Positions 1 to 5,320 of a DNA stretch of 7,035 nt are shown here, piece after piece. The DNA comes from Deltaproteobacteria bacterium (GTDB lineage Bacteria; Desulfobacterota; Desulfuromonadia; Desulfuromonadales; Geopsychrobacteraceae). The stretch spans positions 1-7,035 of the forward strand of contig JAACTI010000188.1 in the NCBI GenBank assembly GCA_009993495.1, read 5' to 3'. The notes under the pieces were generated by a model. It searched no databases and was not told the origin of the DNA. It was given only the letters and a program-made list of their open reading frames with translations. The position numbers and the translations under genes were made by a program. The first letter of the stretch is position 1, and every line of letters starts with the position of its first letter.

Positions 1-157
1 TGGGCAGGTTCACTCCTTTGGTGATCATCGTATTGCCATGAGCATGGCGGTTGCGGCCCTGGCGAGTGAGTCGCAAATCCGCATCGAAGATACCGCCTGC
101 ACGGCAACCTCGTTTCCCAATTTCTGGGAATTGTTACAGCAGGTCGGGAGGCGCTAG
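1..157 (+). CDS. aroA: 3-phosphoshikimate 1-carboxyvinyltransferase (EPSP synthase), C-terminal end
   Basis: This is the last 51 codons of EPSP synthase, which joins shikimate 3-phosphate and phosphoenolpyruvate in the cytoplasmic chorismate pathway. The reading frame enters from outside the window (codons start at base 2) and stops at TAG 155-157. The visible peptide contains DHRIAMSMAVAAL, the conserved C-terminal segment of AroA (in E. coli DHRMAM), and later FPNFWELL, typical of the end of the family. Only the tail is present, so the active site cannot be checked. cmk follows after 6 bases, which suggests cotranscription. The aroA-cmk neighbourhood is common in bacteria and supports the call. 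Confidence 0.93.
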   Translation, partial: GQVHSFGDHRIAMSMAVAALASESQIRIEDTACTATSFPNFWELLQQVGRR

Positions 158-163
158 GAGTCG

Positions 164-859
164 GTGAAAAAATTAATTATAGCTATTGATGGCCCTTCAG
201 GCGCGGGCAAAAGCACCCTGAGCAAAAGACTCGCTGCCGCCTTGGGATATGTCAATATCGATACTGGGGCCATGTATCGTGCGGTGGCACTGATGGCGGG
301 TCGTCAGCAAATTCCTCTCGATGATGCTGAGGCGCTTGCCCGCTTGTGTCACACGATGAAACTTGAGTTCCGGCGTGATGCCCAAGCTGAGACCGAGGCT
401 GTCCTGGTTAATGGCGAGGATGTCAGTCTGGCAATTCGTGCGCCGGAGGTGAGCCTGCAAACATCAAAGGTGGCGGCTTGTCCGGCGGTGCGTAAAGAGT
501 TGGTGTGCCTGCAACAACGATTGGGGCAGGGGGGGGGAGTGGTTCTTGAAGGTCGCGATATTGGCACCGTGGTTTTTCCCCAGGCGGAAGTGAAGTTTTT
601 TCTGACCGCCAGTGCGGCTGAACGGGGTCGGCGGCGCTGGGCCGAACTGCAGGCCCGCGGGGTTGATGTCGATCTGCCGCAGACGATTGCCGAAGTCGAG
701 GCCCGCGATGTTGCTGACAGCAATCGCTTGCATGCGCCTTTGAAACGCGCTGCCGACGCTATAAATATCGATTCCGACGGGCAGAGTATTGAAGAGGTTC
801 TGGCCCTGATGCAGCGGGGCGTTCAATGCGCGCTCGGGGGCAAAGGTCAGTTAAGCTGA
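164..859 (+). CDS. cmk: Cytidylate (CMP/dCMP) kinase
   Basis: Phosphorylates CMP and dCMP with ATP in pyrimidine salvage and nucleotide recycling; cytoplasmic. The 231-residue product has the usual length. Visible motifs: P-loop GPSGAGKS (residues 10-17), the IDTGAMYR segment (32-39) of the CMP site, GRDIGT (130-135), and RDVADSNR (181-188) followed by APLKRAADA, the C-terminal signature whose Arg/Asp residues contact CMP and phosphate. The start is GTG 164: the P-loop sits at the normal distance from it and no ATG fits. AGGAG (156-160) lies upstream but only 3 bases from GTG; GGGAGG (146-151) is 12 bases away. The gene starts 6 bases after aroA and its TGA shares one base with the ispH ATG. 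Codons 123-125 contain a run of nine G (529-537), a possible indel hotspot, but the frame reads through intact. Confidence 0.97.
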   Translation: MKKLIIAIDGPSGAGKSTLSKRLAAALGYVNIDTGAMYRAVALMAGRQQIPLDDAEALARLCHTMKLEFRRDAQAETEAVLVNGEDVSLAIRAPEVSLQTSKVAACPAVRKELVCLQQRLGQGGGVVLEGRDIGTVVFPQAEVKFFLTASAAERGRRRWAELQARGVDVDLPQTIAEVEARDVADSNRLHAPLKRAADAINIDSDGQSIEEVLALMQRGVQCALGGKGQLS

Positions 860-1689
860 TGGAAATTCTACTCGCCAAAAGTGCCGGCTTCTGTTTCGGG
901 GTCAAACGTGCCACTCAGATGGCCTTTGACGCTGTCAACCACTACTCGTCTTTACAATCTCTCGGCCCGCTGATTCATTCGCCTCAGATGGTTAAAAAGC
1001 TTGAAGACCACGGAATTCGGGTCTGCCATCAGGTGGAAGATGCCGACGGTGATGCCCTGATCGTCCGCTCTCATGGCGTGACCGCAACCGAAATGACCGC
1101 GTTGCATGCTTCCGGCAAGGCGGTGGTTGATGCCACCTGCCCCTTTGTGACCCGGGCGCAGAAGCACGCGGCTGAACTGAGCCGCGATGCCGGGTTGCTG
1201 GTGATCGTCGGCGAAGCGCATCATCCGGAAGTAAAGGGCATACTTTCTTACGCGACCGGTGATGTCCAGGTGGTGGCTAACGTCGAGCAGGCGCGGAAAC
1301 TGCCCCAGTGTCGCAAAATGGGGATTATTGCCCAGACCACCCAGTCGCTGGACAACTTTCGTGAGATTGTCGGGGTGTGTCTGGAAAAGACCCGCGATCT
1401 GAAAATCTACAATACCATCTGCGATGCCACCAGCGTGCGCCAGGAAGAAGCCGTCGCGATTGCCCGTCAGGTTGAGCTGATGCTGGTGGTGGGTGGCTAT
1501 AACAGTGCGAACACCAGGCGGCTGGCCGAGCTTTGCCGCGAACAGGGCACCACAACCCATCATCTTGAAACGGCGGCTGAGATTGACCCCGCATGGTTTG
1601 CCGGAATCGATCGTGTCGGACTGACGGCGGGCGCCTCAACCCCGCAGTTTCTGATCGATGAAATCATCACCCGTCTGCGAGCACTTTAA
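859..1689 (+). CDS. ispH: 4-hydroxy-3-methylbut-2-enyl diphosphate reductase (IspH/LytB)
   Basis: Last enzyme of the MEP pathway: a [4Fe-4S] protein reducing HMBPP to IPP and DMAPP. The 276-residue product keeps the three cluster cysteines, C12 (GFCFGV), C94 (DATCP) and C188 (ICDAT). It also keeps H40 (LIH), H72 (RSHG), the HHPE segment with catalytic-type E124, the AQTTQS loop (158-163), YNSANTRRL (214-222) and GLTAGASTP (254-262). I chose ATG 859 because MEILLAKSAGFCFGVKRA is the family N-terminus. An in-frame ATG at 826 would add 11 residues lying inside cmk and out of character. ATG 859 overlaps the cmk stop as TGATG and no convincing Shine-Dalgarno is present, so translational coupling to cmk is likely. 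Its presence indicates the non-mevalonate isoprenoid route. Confidence 0.97.
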   Translation: MEILLAKSAGFCFGVKRATQMAFDAVNHYSSLQSLGPLIHSPQMVKKLEDHGIRVCHQVEDADGDALIVRSHGVTATEMTALHASGKAVVDATCPFVTRAQKHAAELSRDAGLLVIVGEAHHPEVKGILSYATGDVQVVANVEQARKLPQCRKMGIIAQTTQSLDNFREIVGVCLEKTRDLKIYNTICDATSVRQEEAVAIARQVELMLVVGGYNSANTRRLAELCREQGTTTHHLETAAEIDPAWFAGIDRVGLTAGASTPQFLIDEIITRLRAL

Positions 1690-1692
1690 CGC

Positions 1693-1740
1693 TTTTTCAG
1701 TCTGCTTTCATTCTGCAGCAATAACTAACCTGCTGAAAAA
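1693..1740. repeat. 48-base inverted repeat between ispH and rpsA
   Basis: TTTTTCAG (1693-1700) and CTGAAAAA (1733-1740) are perfect 8-base inverted copies around a 32-base spacer. The spacer contains a weaker CAGCA/TGCTG pairing. The right arm ends 2 bases before the proposed rpsA -35 element. It could be a protein-binding site or a weak ispH 3' structure. No T-run follows it on the + strand, so it does not look like an intrinsic terminator. The function is unknown. Confidence 0.35.
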
Positions 1741-1742
1741 TA

Positions 1743-1773
1743 TTGCTTTGTTTTTCAAAATAGCTGTGATATT
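1743..1773 (+). promoter_or_regulatory. Tentative sigma70-type promoter of rpsA
   Basis: TTGCTT (1743-1748) could serve as -35. GATATT (1768-1773), preceded by TGT (1765-1767) as an extended -10, could serve as -10, with a long 19-base spacer. TGTGAT (1765-1770) is an alternative -10 with a 16-base spacer. The region is A/T-rich, unlike the flanking genes. No terminator separates ispH from rpsA, so readthrough from upstream is also possible. The match is moderate at best. Confidence 0.35.
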
Positions 1774-1781
1774 GTGCGCGT

Positions 1782-1813
1782 CTCGCAAGAGCCTGCCGTC
1801 GCAAGGCGTCGGG
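1782..1813 (+). promoter_or_regulatory. rpsA leader: tandem GCAA-tetraloop hairpins
   Basis: Two hairpins lie back to back in the presumed 5' untranslated region of rpsA. The first, 1782-1791, is CUC-GCAA-GAG. The second, 1792-1813, has an upper stem CGUC/GGCG closed by GCAA (loop 1801-1804), a C/U mismatch (1796/1809) and a lower stem CCUG/CGGG. Both loops are GNRA tetraloops with the same sequence, inside a repeated TCGCAAG (1783-1789 and 1799-1805). S1 represses its own mRNA through a structured leader in E. coli, so a similar role is a reasonable inference here. No known leader family was matched. Confidence 0.45.
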
Positions 1814-1821
1814 AAATACGT

Positions 1822-1836
1822 AAGGGGGTTTTATCC
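1822..1836 (+). promoter_or_regulatory. rpsA Shine-Dalgarno with a potential occluding hairpin
   Basis: AAGGGGG (1822-1828) lies 10 bases before ATG 1839 and is the likely ribosome binding site for that start. The G-run can pair with CCC (1834-1836) across a short A/U loop, which could hide the site. A second site, GAAGGA (1845-1850), sits 6 bases before an in-frame ATG at 1857, so the true start may be there. Confidence 0.45.
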
Positions 1837-1838
1837 CA

Positions 1839-3551
1839 ATGGTTGAAGGAAAAGAAATGTTGGACGAAGAAATGGACCTTGAGTCCGGAGAAGAGAGTTT
1901 CGAGGATCTGCTTAACGAGTATGAGCAGGGTGGCCTTGAGCTCAAGCGTAACGATGTCGTATCTGGTACCGTGGTTCAGGTGAATCCGGACTCGGTGGTG
2001 ATCGATGTTGGTTACAAGTCGGAAGGCGTTATCCCGCTGCGTGAATTTGCCAACGAAAAAGGTGAAATCAACGTCAAGGTCGGTGATGTCTACGATGTTC
2101 TGTTTGGTGGCGGCGAAAGCGACAGTGGTATGATCAATCTGTCCAAAGAAAAAGCCGACCGGCAGAAAATCTGGAACGGGCTCGAAGAAGGAGCCGAGGT
2201 CGAAGGACGCATTGTCACCCGCATCAAGGGTGGACTGTCGGTCGACATCGGGGTCAATGCTTTTCTGCCAGGTTCGCAGGTTGATCTGCGCCCGGTACGT
2301 AACCTTGACAAGGTGATTGGCGAAACCTTCCGTTTCAAAATTATCAAGCTCAACAAGCGGCGTGGCAATATTGTGCTGTCGCGGCGGGTTCTGCTGGAAA
2401 AAGAGCGCGAAAGCCTGCGTAGCGGCACCCTGGAAAACCTGCTTGAAGATCAGGTGGTCGAGGGTGTAGTCAAGAACCTCACCGATTATGGTGCGTTCAT
2501 TGATTTGGGCGGGATTGACGGCCTGCTGCATATTACCGATATGTCCTGGGGACGGGTTAAGCATCCATCCGATATCCTTGCCGTTGGTGACAAAATCAAT
2601 GTCAAAATTCTCAAGTTTGACCGCGAAAAAGAACGCGTGTCCTTGGGTCTCAAGCAGATTGCACCCGATCCCTGGCTGGATGTGCAGTCCAAATATCCGG
2701 TTGAAACCAAGGTCACCGGCAAGGTTGTCAGTCTCACCGATTACGGTGCATTTATCGAGCTGGAAGAAGGCGTTGAAGGCTTGATCCATGTTTCGGAAAT
2801 GAGCTGGACCAAGCGCATTAAGCATCCGAACAAAATTTTGAATATCGGCGATGATGTCGAATCGGTGGTTCTGGCCTTAGATACGGACAACCGCCGGATT
2901 TCCCTTGGCCTCAAACAGGTCGAACCTAACCCCTGGGAAGTGATTGGCGAGAAATTCCCGATTGGCACCATTATCGAAGGCCAGGTCAAGAACATCACGG
3001 ACTTTGGCGTTTTTGTCGGCGTTGATGAAGGCATTGACGGCCTGGTGCATATTTCCGATCTGTCCTGGACCAAGCGCATCAAGCATCCGTCAGAAGCCTT
3101 CAAAAAGGGTGACGTCGTCAAGGCCGTGGTGCTGAATATCGATCGTGAAAATGAGCGCTTCTCTCTCGGGCTCAAACAGTTGAGCGACGATCCTTGGGAA
3201 TCCGTACCCAAACGCTATGCGCCGGGTACCATTATTAAGGGCGCTGTGACCTCGGTGACCGACTTCGGGGTGTTTGTCGAACTCGAAGAAGGCATTGAAG
3301 GCTTGATCCATGTGTCTGAGCTGAGCAAGGAAAAAATCGACGAAGCCAAAGATTTTGCCAAGCCTGGCGATATTCTTGAAGCTGCGGTATTGCAGGTTGA
3401 TACGGTTGAGCGCAAAATTGCGCTGTCGATTAAAAATATTGATGCCCAGAAAGAAAAAGCACAAGTCAGTGAGTTCCTTGGGGCGCAAAAGAGCGCAACC
3501 TCGAACCTCGGTGATCTGCTCCAGGGTGTCAAGGGTCGCAACGAAAACTGA
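1839..3551 (+). CDS. rpsA: 30S ribosomal protein S1
   Basis: S1 binds mRNA on the small ribosomal subunit and helps initiate translation of structured or weak-SD messages. The 570-residue product matches proteobacterial S1 in length. Six S1 (OB-fold) domains are visible at about residues 36-103, 118-184, 203-273, 288-360, 376-447 and 463-532. Domains 3-6 carry the repeated signature (TDYGAF or TDFGVF, G-L-H-I/V-S/T-E/D-x-S/M). The first two are more divergent, as expected for the ribosome-docking domains. The N-terminus (residues 8-28) is acidic and the C-terminal tail (about 533-570) is low-similarity linker. ATG 1839 is listed; ATG 1857 has a better-spaced SD (GAAGGA, 6 bases) and would drop six residues. 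The gene has its own structured leader and a strong terminator, so it is probably a separate transcription unit with autoregulation. Confidence 0.97.
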   Translation: MVEGKEMLDEEMDLESGEESFEDLLNEYEQGGLELKRNDVVSGTVVQVNPDSVVIDVGYKSEGVIPLREFANEKGEINVKVGDVYDVLFGGGESDSGMINLSKEKADRQKIWNGLEEGAEVEGRIVTRIKGGLSVDIGVNAFLPGSQVDLRPVRNLDKVIGETFRFKIIKLNKRRGNIVLSRRVLLEKERESLRSGTLENLLEDQVVEGVVKNLTDYGAFIDLGGIDGLLHITDMSWGRVKHPSDILAVGDKINVKILKFDREKERVSLGLKQIAPDPWLDVQSKYPVETKVTGKVVSLTDYGAFIELEEGVEGLIHVSEMSWTKRIKHPNKILNIGDDVESVVLALDTDNRRISLGLKQVEPNPWEVIGEKFPIGTIIEGQVKNITDFGVFVGVDEGIDGLVHISDLSWTKRIKHPSEAFKKGDVVKAVVLNIDRENERFSLGLKQLSDDPWESVPKRYAPGTIIKGAVTSVTDFGVFVELEEGIEGLIHVSELSKEKIDEAKDFAKPGDILEAAVLQVDTVERKIALSIKNIDAQKEKAQVSEFLGAQKSATSNLGDLLQGVKGRNEN

Positions 3552-3574
3552 TTTATTCTGTCGTTTTAAATGCT

Positions 3575-3610
3575 GGGGCCCTGCGTGTTCTTCGCAGGGT
3601 CCCCTTTTTT
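3575..3610 (+). terminator. Intrinsic terminator after rpsA
   Basis: The stem GGGGCCCTGCG (3575-3585) pairs with CGCAGGG-T-CCCC (3593-3604). This gives 11 base pairs with a single bulged T, a 7-base loop TGTTCTT, and then six T (3605-3610). It lies 23 bases after the rpsA stop and is a textbook rho-independent terminator. Confidence 0.93.
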
Positions 3611-3622
3611 GGACAAAATTTG

Positions 3623-4519
3623 ATGAAAAAACGCCCAATTTTATTGGCGACTCTGACGATTACGCTGCTTTTTTCCGTGTTTTTGCTGCTGGTATTTGTA
3701 CTGGGACCGGCGGGTTCAACTTCTGATTTGATGTCGGTTTCGGATAAAATTGGTGTTATCGATATGACTGGTCCAATCACGTCTGCTCAGGAACTGACCG
3801 ACGATTTGATCTCCTTTGGTGACAACCAATCGATCAAAGCCGTCATTCTGCGCATAGATTCGCCCGGCGGTGCGGTAGGGCCCTCGCAGGAAATTTATCA
3901 GGAAGTTCTCAGGCTGCAGAAAAAGAAGCCTGTCATCGTGTCCATGGGCTCGGTTGCCGCTTCGGGGGGTTACTATATTGCTGCCGCCGCCGGACGTTTG
4001 TTTGCAAATCCTGGAACTATTACTGGCAGTATCGGCGTGATTATGACCTTTCCCAACTATGAAGAGCTCATGCAAAAGGTAGGGGTCGCAACGGTTGTGG
4101 TAAAATCGGGGCGCTTCAAAGATATGGGTTCGGCGACCCGATCTTTTACCGAAGATGAGCGCAAATTACTGCAATCAATGATTGATGATGTGCATGCCCA
4201 ATTTGTTGAAGCGGTCAGTCTGGGACGTGAACTCCCTGCCGCTGAGGTTGTAAAAATTGCCGACGGTCGAATTTTCAGTGGCCGTCAAGCACTCGCCCTG
4301 GGCTTGATTGATGAGCTCGGTGGTTTTCAGGATGCCTTGCGTTATGCCGCCGACCTGACCGGTTTAGGCGACGACCCTCACCTGGTCTACCCGGAGGCAA
4401 AGCGGCAGGGGTTGCTTGAAAGAATTATCAATATGACTCTCGGCGATCTTTTGCCGACCATGAGCCGCGCTGGACAAACCGGCCCGCAGTATCTGTGGCC
4501 CGGTGTCGTTGGTCTGTAA
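3623..4519 (+). CDS. sppA: Signal peptide peptidase SppA, short membrane-anchored form
   Basis: A serine peptidase (family S49) that degrades signal peptides left in the membrane after secretion. The 298-residue protein has one N-terminal membrane segment (about residues 5-28) after the basic MKKR, placing the catalytic domain outside the cytoplasm. Visible motifs: RIDSPGG (77-83), the nucleophile S114 in VAASGGYY, and the general base K166 in SGRFKDMGS. The 52-residue Ser-Lys distance equals that of the short Bacillus-type SppA. The size is half of the 67K E. coli enzyme, so a single catalytic domain oligomerising is expected. ATG 3623 is chosen; an overlapping TTG at 3620 would add one Met. 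The SD is weak (GGA 3611-3613, 9 bases away) and starts right at the end of the rpsA terminator T-run. The promoter is unclear. Confidence 0.95.
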   Translation: MKKRPILLATLTITLLFSVFLLLVFVLGPAGSTSDLMSVSDKIGVIDMTGPITSAQELTDDLISFGDNQSIKAVILRIDSPGGAVGPSQEIYQEVLRLQKKKPVIVSMGSVAASGGYYIAAAAGRLFANPGTITGSIGVIMTFPNYEELMQKVGVATVVVKSGRFKDMGSATRSFTEDERKLLQSMIDDVHAQFVEAVSLGRELPAAEVVKIADGRIFSGRQALALGLIDELGGFQDALRYAADLTGLGDDPHLVYPEAKRQGLLERIINMTLGDLLPTMSRAGQTGPQYLWPGVVGL

Positions 4520-4561
4520 GCTGACGGGTTAAAATTCCCCCAAAGACGATTTTAAACGTTT

Positions 4562-4567
4562 TATAAT
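4562..4567 (+). promoter_or_regulatory. ihfB promoter -10 box
   Basis: A perfect TATAAT lies 36 bases upstream of the chosen ihfB start, within an A/T-rich stretch (4548-4567) unlike the flanking genes. No good -35 is found at 16-18 bases upstream (CCCAAA at 17). AAACGTTT (4554-4561), an 8-base palindrome, abuts the -10. Either an activator helps or the promoter relies on the -10 and its A/T context. Confidence 0.6.
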
Positions 4568-4569
4568 GA

Positions 4570-4584
4570 CTGTGCGCGGCACAG
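4570..4584. repeat. 15-base inverted repeat in the ihfB leader
   Basis: CTGTGC-GCG-GCACAG is a perfect 6-base inverted repeat with a 3-base centre. It starts 3 bases after the -10 box, covers the expected transcription start and ends 9 bases before the GGAG ribosome binding site. It could be an operator or a 5' hairpin protecting the short mRNA. Nothing in the sequence decides between them. Confidence 0.5.
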
Positions 4585-4603
4585 CTTGCTGCTGGAGAAG
4601 ACA

Positions 4604-4888
4604 TTGACCAAGAGCGAACTGATTGAAAAACTGTCGGAGGAGAATAGCTACCTCAACAAACGCGATGCTGAATCGGTCGTCAACCTGATTTTTAATAACA
4701 TCACGGATGCTTTGTCCCAGGGTGACCGGGTTGAAATCCGCGGTTTTGGCTCTTTTTCGGTGCGTGAACGCGAGGCCCGTGAAGCACGTAATCCCAAGAG
4801 CGGCGAAATTGTGCAGATTCCCGATCGCAAAACACCCTTTTTTAAAACCGGCAAGGAATTACGTGAACGTGTTGATCGTGAGAACTAA
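4604..4888 (+). CDS. ihfB: Integration host factor beta subunit (HU/IHF family)
   Basis: A small DNA-bending protein of the nucleoid that acts in transcription, recombination and replication, normally as a heterodimer with IHF alpha. The 94-residue product starts TKSELIEKL, as in IHF beta. It has VEIRGFGSFSVRERE (about residues 43-57), then REARNPKSGE, the family signature of the DNA-intercalating arm with its proline after RN, and ends FKTGKELRERV. I chose TTG 4604 because it gives the canonical MTKSEL start and GGAG (4594-4597) sits 6 bases upstream. An earlier in-frame TTG at 4586 has no such site. IHF beta is favoured over HU by the TKSELIEKL start and the rpsA neighbourhood, as in E. coli rpsA-ihfB. 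Here sppA sits between the two. Own -10 box and terminator suggest a monocistronic unit. Confidence 0.92.
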   Translation: MTKSELIEKLSEENSYLNKRDAESVVNLIFNNITDALSQGDRVEIRGFGSFSVREREAREARNPKSGEIVQIPDRKTPFFKTGKELRERVDREN

Positions 4889-4909
4889 GTGTTGTAACCG
4901 GCATAAACG

Positions 4910-4945
4910 ACAAAAAGCCCAGACCTTCCGGTCGGGGCTTTTTGT
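4910..4945. terminator. Bidirectional intrinsic terminator between ihfB and 6S RNA
   Basis: ACAAAAAGCCC (4910-4920) pairs with GGGCTTTTTGT (4935-4945), and inside it GACC (4922-4925) pairs with GGTC (4930-4933) around a TTCC loop. There is one A/G mismatch (4921/4934), giving 15 pairs in all. The right arm supplies a T-run for + transcripts from ihfB (stop 21 bases upstream). The left arm A-run supplies a U-run for minus-strand transcripts coming from the 6S RNA side. Confidence 0.9.
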
Positions 4946-5044
4946 GGTTTATGACAACTGCCGAAGACAGTGGTTCTGAAATCTGGCGGTCTACTCATCA
5001 CTGCGAAGCGCGTTATTAACGACGTTTCCGATGGCTTTCAACCG

Positions 5045-5072
5045 ACCCGGAACCCGCAGAAAAACCCGGGTT
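5045..5072. repeat. Competing CCCGGG-type inverted repeats downstream of 6S RNA
   Basis: ACCCGG (5045-5050) with CCGGGT (5066-5071), and AACCCG (5051-5056) with CGGGTT (5067-5072), are two perfect 6-base pairings sharing the same right side. They lie about 20 bases past the 3' end of the 6S RNA on the minus strand. No U-run follows on the minus strand, so this is not a standard terminator. It may stabilise or limit the 3' end of a 6S precursor. I see nothing else I can name in 4946-5091, apart from a short stem with its left arm at 4957-4960 and right arm at 4968-4971. Confidence 0.35.
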
Positions 5073-5091
5073 ACTAATTGGTGCAGTTATC

Positions 5092-5272
5092 ACTCTGCTC
5101 CAGGATGCCGTTTGACAACCACAGGTCGACCTGTTAGTAAACCTGATCGGCGGAGACTTCTTCAGGCTTCCTGCTCAAAGGCAGGCTTGCTCACCAAAGG
5201 CTCACGCGTCGATGTTGGAAAACGAAATGTTGGTCAAGAGTCGTTGCCGCGACGTACATCCCAGAGATTTCA
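5092..5272 (-). ncRNA. ssrS: 6S RNA
   Basis: 6S RNA mimics an open promoter and sequesters the housekeeping sigma70 RNA polymerase holoenzyme, especially in stationary phase. On the minus strand a closing stem CUCUGGGAUG (5266-5257) pairs over ten bases with CAUCCUGGAG (5107-5098). This closely resembles E. coli UCUCUGAGAUG/CAUCUCGGAGA. The two arms are 169 bases apart overall, right for a 6S RNA of about 180. The apical part carries GGUGAGCA (5195-5188), the hairpin CCUGC-CUUUGA-GCAGG (5185-5170) and GAAGCCU (5170-5164), all as in E. coli. The 3' side of the central bubble carries the hairpin ACAGG-UCGA-CCUGU (5134-5121), matching the E. coli one in position. A strong minus-strand promoter ends about 7 bases before A5286, so a short 5' precursor is likely. 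Exact ends are approximate. Confidence 0.9.
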
Positions 5273-5283
5273 AAGACGTTGAA
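5269..5283 (-). repeat. Hairpin in the 5' precursor of 6S RNA
   Basis: On the minus strand UUCAA-CGUCU-UUGAA (5283-5269) is a perfect 5-base stem lying between the predicted transcription start near 5286 and the mature closing stem at 5266. It may be a processing landmark or simply cap the primary transcript. The stem is short and weak. Confidence 0.35.
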
Positions 5284-5284
5284 C

Positions 5285-5313
5285 TTGTCAAGATGTTAGC
5301 ATCGGCTTATTTT
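5285..5313 (+). promoter_or_regulatory. Possible promoter of the pseudouridine synthase gene
   Basis: TTGTCA (5285-5290), one mismatch from TTGACA, is followed after 17 bases by TATTTT (5308-5313), a 4/6 match to TATAAT. It would start transcription near 5320, about 34 bases before ATG 5354. It overlaps the 6S promoter almost completely on the opposite strand, so the two could compete for RNA polymerase. Confidence 0.4.
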
Positions 5314-5320
5314 TTGTCAA
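5293..5320 (-). promoter_or_regulatory. 6S RNA promoter (sigma70 type)
   Basis: On the minus strand there is a perfect -35 TTGACA (5320-5315), a 16-base spacer, and TAACAT (5298-5293) preceded by TGC, that is, an extended -10. A T-rich stretch directly upstream of the -35 (minus strand, about 5332-5322) resembles an UP element. Transcription is expected to start near A5286. This is the best promoter match in the window and fits the high output of 6S RNA genes. Confidence 0.85.

Noticed and set aside
826..858. Longer ispH start at ATG 826
   Set aside because: The extra 11 residues lie within cmk and do not fit the family N-terminus, which begins exactly at ATG 859.
1658..1846. 62-codon frame spanning the ispH end and the rpsA leader
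   Set aside because: It covers the promoter and the hairpin leader, has no recognisable features and no SD; judged to be chance.
1755..2825. 356-codon minus-strand open frame opposite rpsA
   Set aside because: It is antisense to the conserved S1 domains, and its repeated segments mirror the S1 repeats. Long antisense frames are expected from biased codon use.
4578..4592. Possible sigma54 promoter (GG...GC) before ihfB
   Set aside because: The GG and GC dinucleotides are 8 or 11 bases apart rather than the required 10, and a perfect TATAAT lies just upstream.
4586..4603. Longer ihfB start at TTG 4586
   Set aside because: It has no SD and would extend past the canonical MTKSEL start, which has GGAG at ideal spacing before TTG 4604.
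5031..5282. 83-codon + strand open frame in the ihfB-pseudouridine synthase gap
   Set aside because: It lies across the 6S RNA gene on the other strand, has a basic low-complexity composition with no recognisable domain, and no ribosome binding site was seen.
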